This document shows, one piece after another, positions 29,901 through 36,385 of a stretch of 64,000 nt of DNA; positions within the stretch are counted from its first letter, which is position 1; each line of letters begins with the position of its first letter. Source of the DNA: Candidatus Bathyarchaeia archaeon (GTDB lineage: Archaea > Thermoproteota > Bathyarchaeia > 40CM-2-53-6); contig DASYWW010000013.1 of NCBI GenBank assembly GCA_035935655.1, positions 1 to 64,000 of the forward strand. The letters are read 5' to 3'. The position numbers and the translations under genes are program-made. A model generated the notes under the pieces. It was given only the letters and a program-made list of their open reading frames with translations, was not told the DNA's origin and did no database searches.

Positions 29901-30078
29901 CAGCAACTGCGGCAGTTCAACCGCTTCCTTTGCGTTTCTAGTACTTGGCATTGGAGTTTCAATTTTTGGCGTCTACGCAGTCAAACAACGCCGACGAGTT
30001 CGCGCGCCCAGGTCAGAGAAAAAGGATGAGAAAGTTATCGTTGATCCAGAAGGCTGGGAAACGAAGCATAGGAGCTAG
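23995..30078 (+). CDS. Giant 2,027-residue surface protein with 20-residue tandem repeats
   Basis: Starts at TTG 23995 behind a GGAGGG site. A signal peptide (LITLLTLAIILAVSVPVANA) covers residues 7-27. Residues about 30-450 form a beta-rich Thr/Ser domain. From about 458 to 1935 the chain is a near-continuous run of 20-residue units of the type E[KH]SSLFRSLTGSLxxASxF, interleaved with a second type, SFFRGRTVNLSASLGSxS. A break near residues 545-570 and a segment near 1955 each hold a Cys pair. A single membrane helix (SFAFLVLGIGVSIFGVYAV, about 1975-1993) and a short basic cytoplasmic tail with DPEGWETK close it. This looks like a membrane-anchored surface stalk or adhesin. No known repeat family is recognised. 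Confidence 0.8.
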   Translation: MKARKLSLITLLTLAIILAVSVPVANATNNVHTFYLGNSSVGTCSGKCEGFTTASGTPDTGTSQSISIGSAPAIDSNANAKQTGTWSTGTTFTITGLTTTSNPDSILVVVVENPTSITVSSLSASGITFDASARLAFNPGGGAVSIEEWHGVASGTLSSVTITVTLSGTPTSASGEAIAINGAEDPAASFTVWDKAAGYPGTASKTSSAGGSTSPVLGGGITALNANDLIIALFGSSNAVTETSGTGFTLDLTVSSTASIAVEHKTDTSPTAETCPYGTSNQRWVLICDAYQSAPKYFVVNPDVASTTTSASPSTSTPSGYAWIYNTAGIQPNLNDIQSGTWQIDETTSWISIGGSPKGFLFATAWQCATNSLGTCTNIWKNWDTVTNIMGTTTTTKNTYTTASIAQLNGWAGKYLAVEYFVVIQYSALTTASTMTETTVSTASDVISPGWDLATGLSSSLTQASTFTEHSSLLRSFSDSLGLVSAQSQSHGLVRSLTDSLSSAASLAEKNSLFRSLTGSLTLTSTVTVKSGILRTLSASIAITLGNMVANVDSGKMICNSSPRSCSTSLTATWTITAGLAQGRAYFRSLTGSMSFTTSQAKGFAKAFTSSLSPASSLVEKSSFFKSLTSSLTLASAFAEHSSVFRSLAGSITLASGFLEKSSLFRSFSDSLSPSTGFAPKNSLFRSFTGSFSLAASEVKSFVRGLTGSLGSSSTFAEKSSLFRSLTGSLSLGSGLGEHTALFRSLSGSWTITSGFVEKSSIFRSLTSSFTMTSSFAGHSSLFRSLTGSVASASSFVERSALFRSFSGSLGIAISESKGFPRTLTASLSSVSSFADHVSLSRAFSDSLGFASSVLKARAVGLSITVGSSASLSEKNMLFRTVTGSLGSASGLLEKSSWFRSLSGSLNLASGLVEGRLFFKSLSASMSLASSIAEKNTLFRSMTASLTSTSSFAEKTSFFRSFTGSLGSSSGLTEKGSFYRSLSGTVAMASSFAQHISAFRSLTGSLSLAAAETKGLTRSFTSSLGSSSFFAERSSLFRSLTDSLGFAESQSKGFGKFLTASLAGSSSIAEKNSFFRTFIDSLGLAGSLTRGRSVSLSASMGSASSLVERSSFLRSFIDSLGLASSLLRGRTVTLSASLGSVSSLTEHNSLFRTLSGSLSLASSFFRGRTINLITSIGPSTSFAEKSSWFRSFADSMSWTSSFAKQNSFSRVLSSSLAMASSLAEKTSAFRSLSGSLTSTSGFAERSLLFRSLSAALGSSSNLVEKASFYRLLSDSVASASSFAEKGLFIKSMSSSLGIMSSETKGFVRGFSASVGSVSGFVEHASFFRSFASSITVGTSFFRGRTVNLSASLGSSSSFAEHTSLFRSLTDSLSLAGSSSRARTEVLTASLGSVSGFVEHGSFFRSLSDSLSFVASFFRGRTVNLSASLGSSSSFTEHTSLFRSLTNALGSASGFAEHVALFRSLSGSIASASSFLEHSSVFRSPTTSIGSTSVFSEKSSLVRSLAMSLGSSSGLLEKSSYFRSLSDSLAMSSSLVEKGAFVKSLFSSLGLSSSENKAFARTLGASLGSTSSFVEHASVFRSLTDSLGLGTSFFRGRTVTLSASFGSTSSFVEHISLFRTLSDSLGFAESFFRGRTVTLTASVGSATGFVEHASMFRSLSDSLGLVASFFRGRTVNLSTNLGSASSIAEHYSFFRAFTGALGSASSLVEHTSLFRYLSGSLASASSLIEKSSLYRSLTGSFSWTTGPAGRTLLYRTFSTSFGQASSASDHSSWIRSLSGSMASASSVAEKNSLFRSLSGTLTSAGSQTKGFGWVLTGSLGSGSGSAEHVSLFRSLADFLGLGTSILKGRSITLIASIGSGSGISENRSFFRTFSDSVSFVASFFRGRAIYLGASVGSTSGSADQVSFYRSLTDSVTFASGSGEKLSLFRSLSGSWTMHGSRGLLFIENLGGSFNTRTGISGHSDCSETIISNCGSSTASFAFLVLGIGVSIFGVYAVKQRRRVRAPRSEKKDEKVIVDPEGWETKHRS
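25370..29800 (+). repeat. About 74 tandem 60-bp units coding for 20-residue repeats
   Basis: The reading frame repeats with a 60-base period for about 4.4 kb. The units are diverged at the DNA level but keep positions such as TTCAGRTC followed by a TCR/TTG pair, so they look like old duplications held by selection on the protein. Insertions are nearly always whole units. Confidence 0.75.
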
Positions 30079-30197
30079 ACAATTAACTGTTCAGCTTAGG
30101 ATGAGAAAGTTCGCCCACCCTCAACTTTCTGGGGCCCAACCACTACCCATAAACCGCTAAATAGAGTAAGCGTCGGTCTGAACGACGGTTTTCTAGA

Positions 30198-30551
30198 TTG
30201 GACAAGATGGAGAAATCCACGGGGAAGAAGAAAGGATTTGTCAAGGAATTCATGGACTTTCTTCAGACCTTCGGAATCATCGGGCTTGCAATTGCCTTCA
30301 TCATTGGCGCCGCAGCTTCCGCAGTCGTGAATGCACTGGTCAAAGATCTCATTAATCCGCTTGTCGGCATCTTCCTTCCCAGCGGCAACCTCTCTTCTCT
30401 GAACGCCACTGTCACATCTCCGGTCTCGCAGAAACCAGCCGCTTTCCTCTATGGAGACTTCATCTCACAAGTCCTCTACTTCATCATCATCGCCATAGTC
30501 GTCTTCTTCCTTTACAAACAGCTAAAGCGTGCAGGTCTGGCTAAGATGTAG
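30198..30551 (+). CDS. mscL: Large-conductance mechanosensitive channel
   Basis: Opens under membrane tension to release solutes on osmotic downshock. The 117-residue protein has the MscL pattern: N-terminal KEFMDFLQTFGIIGLAIAF amphipathic helix and TM1 with AFIIGAAASAVVNALVKDLINPL, a periplasmic loop, TM2 (VLYFIIIAIVVFFLYK) and a short basic tail. Starts are TTG 30198 or ATG 30207. It follows the giant surface gene by 120 bp on the same strand. Confidence 0.88.
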   Translation: MDKMEKSTGKKKGFVKEFMDFLQTFGIIGLAIAFIIGAAASAVVNALVKDLINPLVGIFLPSGNLSSLNATVTSPVSQKPAAFLYGDFISQVLYFIIIAIVVFFLYKQLKRAGLAKM

Positions 30552-30572
30552 CTGCGTCAGCTCTTCAGAATC

Positions 30573-31184
30573 TCAGTGTGGAGGATAATAGAACTGGATT
30601 CCGGCAAGAATGTATTGCACAGCTATGGCAGCGATGAACAGCGACATTATTCTGGCTATTACAGCAGAACCGGTTCTGCCTAGCATGCGGTAGATTCTAT
30701 CGGTCTGTCTTAGAACGACCCAGCTAGCTAACATGACTACTACGATGGCAAGAAGTGCTACGACTATTCCGTATGTCTGAATCGAGATCAGGGTCAAGGT
30801 TATCGCCCCAGGACCCACTAAGAGCGGGAAGGCTATTGGGAAAACCGCAGTCTCCTCCGCCGTAACAAGAGCTAGCTTATCGAATCGTTCTCCCCGAAAT
30901 ATTATCTCAATCGACAGTAACAGAAGAACCAGCCCTCCTGCAATCTGGAAACTCTGGAGCGATATCCCGAACAATAATAGAACTTCCTGACCGACGAGCG
31001 CGAAAATTGCAAGCAACACGGATCCGATTACTGCAGCTGTTCTGAAGACCTTTCGCTTCTCACCGATGCTCATTGATTTTGTCAGTCCGGCAAAAATCGG
31101 AACGGGCCCCAAGGGGTCCACTATAACGAAGAGAGCAACGGTTGCTTTCAGAAGATCGAAAAGAGAAACATCGAGCGAACTCAT
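30573..31184 (-). CDS. MarC-family membrane protein
   Basis: A 203-residue integral-membrane protein of the MarC (UPF0056) family with about six helices. The N-terminal ALFVIVDPLGPVPIFAGLT and mid-protein AVFPIAFPLLVGPGAITL are the two family repeats, each with the conserved Pro-Gly turn. Transport function is suspected but unproven for the family. It is convergent with mscL. Confidence 0.85.
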   Translation of the reverse strand: MSSLDVSLFDLLKATVALFVIVDPLGPVPIFAGLTKSMSIGEKRKVFRTAAVIGSVLLAIFALVGQEVLLLFGISLQSFQIAGGLVLLLLSIEIIFRGERFDKLALVTAEETAVFPIAFPLLVGPGAITLTLISIQTYGIVVALLAIVVVMLASWVVLRQTDRIYRMLGRTGSAVIARIMSLFIAAIAVQYILAGIQFYYPPH

Positions 31185-31223
31185 TCTTGCATATCATCAC
31201 TTTCTATCATTTCGGGATCTTTG

Positions 31224-31320
31224 TGGTGGGCCGGGAGGGATTTGAACCCACGACCTTCGCCGTGTGAGGGCGACGTCCGTTCTGCGCAATCGGGTGCTTA
31301 CCAGGCTGGACTACCGGCCC
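31224..31320 (-). tRNA. tRNA-Val(CAC) with D-arm intron
   Basis: Acceptor GGGCCGG/CCGGCCC, anticodon stem-loop TCGCC-CTCACAC-GGCGA (anticodon CAC), variable AGGTC, T loop TTCAAAT, discriminator A and encoded CCA (31224-31226). The D stem GTCC/GGAC is separated by about 19 extra nt after AGCCTGGTAA, so a non-canonical D-arm intron is inferred. The T stem GTGGG/CCCTC has a U50-U64 mismatch. Confidence 0.87.
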
Positions 31321-31387
31321 TATGGGGACGGATTCGAGGGCGAGTATATTTCATCTTTCGAGGAGAAAGGCTTTCGAAGAGTTGGTT

Positions 31388-31750
31388 CTAGCGGAGAAGC
31401 CTAACGTTCGTACCCTGAGGGTTCTCTTCTATCAGCCGAAACAAGGGAATACATCTCCCTCCAGCTTTCTCAATCTTCACAAGAGCTCTAGGCGAGAACT
31501 TGAAGGCTGCTATCGTAAGCTTTTCTTTCGGTATTCCAGATCCCAGAACCTTTCCTGGGACAACGATAACATCTCCGGCCTTGGCAAGTCTCGACACTTG
31601 TCCTAGGTTGAGAACTATTCTAGTTCTTCGTGACTTCCCCAGGAAGCTTGCGACTGTTAGCCAGAGGGGGGCTTGGTGTTGCCTGCCAGCACGTTTGAGA
31701 TAACTTATCGTGTTCAGCATTTCTGGATTGGTAGGTCGATGGTCTCGCAT
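31388..31750 (-). CDS. rpl18e: 50S ribosomal protein L18e
   Basis: Large-subunit protein of archaea and eukaryotes. The domain runs from RDHRPTNPEMLNTISYLKRAGRQ through VIVPGKVLGSGIPKEKLTIAAFKFS. ATG 31750 is chosen over a start 16 codons upstream because it gives 120 residues, the family length, and has a GAGGAG site about 8 bases before it. It is next to tRNA-Val and upstream of the pyruvate kinase gene on the same strand. Confidence 0.93.
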   Translation of the reverse strand: MRDHRPTNPEMLNTISYLKRAGRQHQAPLWLTVASFLGKSRRTRIVLNLGQVSRLAKAGDVIVVPGKVLGSGIPKEKLTIAAFKFSPRALVKIEKAGGRCIPLFRLIEENPQGTNVRLLR

Positions 31751-31850
31751 GGAGGACTCCTCTTGGCAGGGAAGCGTTTCATCCTGAATCGGTACCAATA
31801 AAGCCTTTGGAGATCAAGCTCGAATTTCTGAACATCAGCGTTGGTAGTGA

Positions 31851-33302
31851 CTAGCTTATCGTCTGGACCTTCAGAATCTCTGTCTTGCCAGAGGGACCCT
31901 TAGGGTCCCCAGCAATTATGACGATTCTGTCGCCTTTCTTTGCAAGCTTCATCTTAACCACCGTTTTCTCGGCTTCGCGGAAAATTTCCTCGCTAGTACT
32001 AAATTCCCTAGTCAGCAGAGATTGAACTCTCCAAGAGAGCAATAGTTGCCGTTGCACTTCTGGATGAGATGTCAGGGCAATAATTGGCAGTGGAGGTCGA
32101 TATTTGGAGACGAGACGAGCGGTCCGGCCAGTACGGGTTGGCGCGACGATCGCTGAAGCCGAGACTTGTAGCGCTGTTTCGCAAGCACCCAGTGCTAGCG
32201 CGTCGGCTTGACCGTGTTCATACCATGCTCGACGTTGAGGTGAGATCTCCTTCGGAAGGAATCGCTCAGTCTCTTCCGCGACCCTTCCTAGAATCTGAAC
32301 TGCTTCGACCGGATACTTGCCTATCGCTGTCTCTTCGGACAGCATTACCGCGTCTGTACCATCTATGATCGCGTTCGCGACATCTGTTACTTCGGCTCTA
32401 GTTGGTGTGGGTGAGGAGACCATTGACTCGAGCATCTGGGTGGCGGTTATCACCGGCCTTCCGAGCCTGTTGCTCTCGTGAATGATTCTTTTCTGTATTA
32501 TAGGGACAAGTTCGAGTTTGAGTTCTACTCCAAGGTCGCCCCTTGCAACCATGATCCCGTCCGCTTCCTGGACGATCGCTTCGAGATCGTCAACTGCTTC
32601 CCGCTTCTCTATCTTGGCAACGACAAAGATCTTACGCCCGCTGGTCTCCGCGACTTTCCTCGCTGCACGGATGTCGTCAACTTTCTGGACAAAGGATACT
32701 GCGATAATGTCGACTTTGTTCTCCATTCCGAACTTGATGTGTTCCTTGTCATCGCTCGTTATCGCAGGAACTCTGATTCTAAGTCGGGGAAGATTGACTC
32801 CTTTTCCTGAAGTCAGATCGCCACCGTTGATTACTCGTCCTTCGACTCCGTCCCTTTTGGTTCGCAAGACTTCGATCCTGATCGTTCCATCGGCCAGGAA
32901 TATTGTATCGCCTTTCCTGACGGCTTTGGGAAGGTCGGGGTAAGCGATTGGGATTTTCGACTTGGCATTCGTTGGTTTGGTCGTCAAGGTAATCCTATCG
33001 AGCCTTTGTAGGCGGAGAGGTTCGGCTGTGAGTTTGCCAACTCGGAGTTTTGGTCCAGGAAGGTCTTGGAGTATGGCGATAGGTCGATGAAGACGCTGGC
33101 TAACTTGTCGAATCGTCTTGATAGTGCGAACGTGTTGCTCATAGGTCCCGTGTGAGAAATTGATGCGTGCGACGTCCATCCCCGACTGTGTCAGTTGAGT
33201 TAACACTCTGGAGGAGTCTGAGGCAGGACCTATTGTACAGACTATCTTGGTGGCAATAGTGCTTGCTTTCGTTGTCAGTGTTGCGGCAACCCGGCGGCTC
33301 AT
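31851..33302 (-). CDS. pyk: Pyruvate kinase
   Basis: Converts phosphoenolpyruvate and ADP to pyruvate and ATP, the last glycolytic step. The 483-residue protein shows RINFSHG, ILQDLPGPKLRVG, the active-site KIEKREAVDDL, MVARGDLGVEL and TQMLESM motifs, then a C-terminal regulatory domain ending in KGPSGKTEILKVQ. With ApgM at 45.8 kb this indicates a working lower glycolysis. Confidence 0.95.
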   Translation of the reverse strand: MSRRVAATLTTKASTIATKIVCTIGPASDSSRVLTQLTQSGMDVARINFSHGTYEQHVRTIKTIRQVSQRLHRPIAILQDLPGPKLRVGKLTAEPLRLQRLDRITLTTKPTNAKSKIPIAYPDLPKAVRKGDTIFLADGTIRIEVLRTKRDGVEGRVINGGDLTSGKGVNLPRLRIRVPAITSDDKEHIKFGMENKVDIIAVSFVQKVDDIRAARKVAETSGRKIFVVAKIEKREAVDDLEAIVQEADGIMVARGDLGVELKLELVPIIQKRIIHESNRLGRPVITATQMLESMVSSPTPTRAEVTDVANAIIDGTDAVMLSEETAIGKYPVEAVQILGRVAEETERFLPKEISPQRRAWYEHGQADALALGACETALQVSASAIVAPTRTGRTARLVSKYRPPLPIIALTSHPEVQRQLLLSWRVQSLLTREFSTSEEIFREAEKTVVKMKLAKKGDRIVIIAGDPKGPSGKTEILKVQTIS

Positions 33303-33579
33303 CTGATCCGATTATTCATAACACATTCTCTCGACGGTCTTGGAGCCTACTTTCCTCTCGGAAAGACTTAGCGGAGCGGTCGGTCCCCAGAGGGAGAATG
33401 GAGTCAAAGATTCATTGCCTACCGCGTGAGGAAGTTTCTGCTGGAACTCGGTTTCCACGCCGGTTAGCAGAGACGAGGTTCCAAATGTCGTTGACTAGCA
33501 TTTCTTTAATGGATTGTGAAATTAGAAAAAACCCTTTTTTGCTTTGCGGGGAGTCTGACTGTCGTTGCCCTTGGGTTGC

Positions 33580-33798
33580 TTATTGTGCGGCGACCAGTAT
33601 TTCGACTGGTTCGGGCTCTTCTGTGATAGCTCGCGCTGGCCTTGCGAAAGTGTAGACGAGAGCACAGCCCTTTTCATCGATCCGAAGTTCCACGGCACCG
33701 GTCGGTGCGCCCATGATGTCCAGTAGTTCAGCGACGTCCTTTGGTACTCGAAGGTATGCTGATTGTTTGATGAATAACGGTTTCACGCTCTGGGTCAA
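33580..33798 (-). CDS. AbrB-like protein (second copy)
   Basis: A 72-residue protein with the core KQSAYLRVPKDVAELLDIMG and a following two-stranded part ending in YTFARPARAI. It matches the gene at 21738 in the PKD(L/V)A turn and in the LVYxxxRPxxAI ending. It lies beside a MinD-like gene, just as the first copy lies beside surface genes, so a role in the same kind of locus is inferred. Confidence 0.55.
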   Translation of the reverse strand: MTQSVKPLFIKQSAYLRVPKDVAELLDIMGAPTGAVELRIDEKGCALVYTFARPARAITEEPEPVEILVAAQ

Positions 33799-34058
33799 GT
33801 CACATCTTCCAAGACACTAATTGTTGGAACGTCCAATTTCCGGTTTCGGAACCGTTCCTACTTTGGACCCGTGCCTCAGAAGTAAAGGGTGTGCGTGTTC
33901 GTGTCTGTACATGACTCGGCGAGGTCTGAATGGTCCTTTTTGGTAGAGCTGGAGGCTACTCGTACCTGTCTTTGCTAGTAACATGCAGTTTTAGTCGAGT
34001 GATACACCCTCGACGCACGGACTAACGATTCGGAGACCGTGCCGGATAGACGTGGTGA

Positions 34059-34890
34059 CTGAGCTTAGCAACAATACTAGCGGTTCAATCTTTCAAAGGC
34101 GGAACAGGAAAGAGTACGATTAGTGCCAATCTTGCCGTTACGCTCGCCCGGCTAGGCAAAAGAGTCGCAGTGATAGATCTAGACTTGGAAGGACCAGGGC
34201 TCCACGTTATTTTTGGCGTTTCAGACGGAGAGATTCGGGCGACCATAAACGATGTTCTTCAGCGTCCTATTCCCATCAGAGACGCTGTCCTCGATCTGAC
34301 TCCGAGACTGGGAATTGAATCGGGATGCCTTCTCTTCTGTCCAGCTGGACACAGGCTTGAAGAGATTCTTGCCATGGTCGACACGGGTTTCAACCTTAAC
34401 CGCTTCAAAAGCAATACTCAACAACCTGGCGACAGAATACCATCTCGACTATCTCCTAATTGACAGCCACCCCGGAATCGAAAAAGACACAATTCTCTCG
34501 ATGGCAGTCTGCGACGTAGTCGTACTCTTGTCTAGGGTTGACCATCAAGACATGTTCGGAAGCGGCGTTATGAATGAAGTGGCCAGTCAGCTGAGGAAGC
34601 CGGTGGTTCTGATCCTGAACATGATTCCGAGTAGCGTCGGGGATAAGGAGTCCAAGAAGATAGGAGAGAGAATAGCGCATCTCTTTAACCTGCAAGTCTT
34701 GACCGCTCTGCCCTTCAATTCCGACGTCTTCGAAAACCTTAGCAGAGGAGTATTCGTTCTAGAGCATCAGAAAGATCCGCTGACCAGGAAATTCACGGAG
34801 CTCGCTGAGAACATGATAGGCATCATCGATCGATCCCTGGAAGGTGGAGAGAATTATGATAGCGGATCTACTCCACAGGCAATTCGCTAA
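34059..34890 (+). pseudogene. MinD/ParA-type ATPase broken by a frameshift
   Basis: The first part (34059-34406) encodes SFKGGTGKSTISANLAVTLA with a deviant Walker A and VIDLDLEGPGLHV. The second (34411-34890, next frame) encodes YHLDYLLIDSHPGIEKDT and the rest of the ATPase. The join falls at AAAA 34407-34410. Dropping one A restores an alignment with the intact paralogue at 39883 without gap. The N-terminus also lacks a standard start: after an in-frame TGA at 34056 the first codons are CTG AGC TTA, with no ATG, GTG or TTG before the P-loop. It is either a decaying copy or an assembly with two indels. Confidence 0.8.
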
Positions 34891-35127
34891 CACGTAGAGA
34901 TAAGACTGAATTCTCTGAAGGAGTCAAAGAATTCTTACTCGGCTTGCATTGGCAAATCTGCACATACTGATGAGCTGAGTCTACTTGTTCCGACGGATTT
35001 CAAACTCTTTACAATTGTTGTTCCAATTTCACTAGACTGAGCTAAAGTTCAATCGAGTTCTATCTGAAGGCGGAAAATTTTCCAAATCTTCTATAACCCC
35101 TATGTCCACCCCTCTCGCGGCCTTACC

Positions 35128-36330
35128 TTGAGCTACCAGTTGGCAGACGAGTATTTCCAGCGAATACACCGGATAATGTCTCTCCTTGACGATGAGAATG
35201 TGGAGATCATTGGCGCGATGAAAAAGTTCGGACCTCGAAACCTTCAGTCAATCGCCCGAAAATCAGGCGTCCCATACCCAACCGTCTATACCCGCGTAAA
35301 CAAGCTCGGTTCCCAAGGGCTGCTCGACACTTGGACATACCCCAATCTGGCCAAGATCGGATTGGCCCGCTCAATGGTTCTCCTGACGCCGTCCCCAGGT
35401 CGAGAGGTTACGGCTAGCGAAGCCCTGAAGATTCCTGGCTATTGGCTCTGGATCGCAAGATGCACGGGCGAATGCAACGGATACTACTCACAGCACGCCG
35501 TCCCTGTCGAGAACAGGCAAGACTTTGTACAGTATCTCGATCAGATTGTGTCATCGGGCCTCGCCACTGGTTATCGGATATTCTGGCTTGGCGACTACCA
35601 CTCCCACATTCCAAATTTCGAATATTACGACTTCAAGAAGAGAGCTTGGCGATTCGACTGGCCTGGATGGCTGAACCTTTTCACAAAGGGCAAGGTGCAG
35701 AACGTTCCTGAGGAGAAGGAGTCGTCGAAGGATGATTTTGACAAGAATGATCTGTTAATTCTAAAGGAGCTAATGAAGGATGCTCGCAAGAAGCTCTCCG
35801 AACTGTCGCAGCTAATCGGGATGACGCTTCCAGCTGCCAAGTATCGGTTTGACAACCTTGCTCGTCGAGGATTCCTGCAAGACTACGTTGTCCAAGTCTT
35901 GCCCTACCCACCTGAGATATCGGATCTCTGCGAGGTTCGATTAGACTTTGGTGAACACAAAGCGATGATGGCGAAGGAGAACCTCTTCAAACGTCTACCC
36001 TTCGTGTTGAACTACTCACGAATCAAGGGCACCAACTCGATAACTATCAGAATCTACCTCCCCAGAACAGAGGTCAACAATCTCCTAACGCTGTTATCGG
36101 CTCTCGTCAGAGCAAGCGCAATCGATCGCTTCTCATACATGCTCTTGGATCCTATGACAATCCAGTCTCAGACATTCCACTACAAGGCGTTCGACGACAA
36201 GTCAGGATGGCACTACGACAACCACGAGTACCTTAGCGCTCTCCGAAAGCTTGCATCATCCATCGAAAAGGCGGAAACCTCCCCCGTAACCTTCCAGCCG
36301 GCGAAAAGCCTAACCGTTACGATGATGTAG
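35128..36330 (+). CDS. Lrp-like regulator with two winged helices (copy A)
   Basis: A 400-residue regulator. An N-terminal winged helix (about 20-75, FGPRNLQSIARKSGVPYPTVYTRVNKLGSQGLL), a middle domain, a second Lrp/AsnC-type winged helix (about 205-260, DLLILKELMKDARKKLSELSQLIGMTLPAAKY in two steps) and a C-terminal alpha/beta domain follow each other. It is about 50% like the convergent gene at 36386-37675 over the full length. No ligand-binding RAM domain is obvious. The start is TTG 35128. It may control the MinD/surface genes around it. Confidence 0.7.
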   Translation: MSYQLADEYFQRIHRIMSLLDDENVEIIGAMKKFGPRNLQSIARKSGVPYPTVYTRVNKLGSQGLLDTWTYPNLAKIGLARSMVLLTPSPGREVTASEALKIPGYWLWIARCTGECNGYYSQHAVPVENRQDFVQYLDQIVSSGLATGYRIFWLGDYHSHIPNFEYYDFKKRAWRFDWPGWLNLFTKGKVQNVPEEKESSKDDFDKNDLLILKELMKDARKKLSELSQLIGMTLPAAKYRFDNLARRGFLQDYVVQVLPYPPEISDLCEVRLDFGEHKAMMAKENLFKRLPFVLNYSRIKGTNSITIRIYLPRTEVNNLLTLLSALVRASAIDRFSYMLLDPMTIQSQTFHYKAFDDKSGWHYDNHEYLSALRKLASSIEKAETSPVTFQPAKSLTVTMM

Positions 36331-36385
36331 CGGCCTTCTGATTGAGCTCGACCTTGATCCTGAAAATCAAGTCGAGCATTGATAT

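Noticed and set aside
24183-29951. Many long minus-strand open frames opposite the giant repeat gene
   Set aside because: They arise because the 60-bp repeat lacks stops in a second frame; their Glu/Lys/Pro-rich products simply mirror the repeat and have no start signals.
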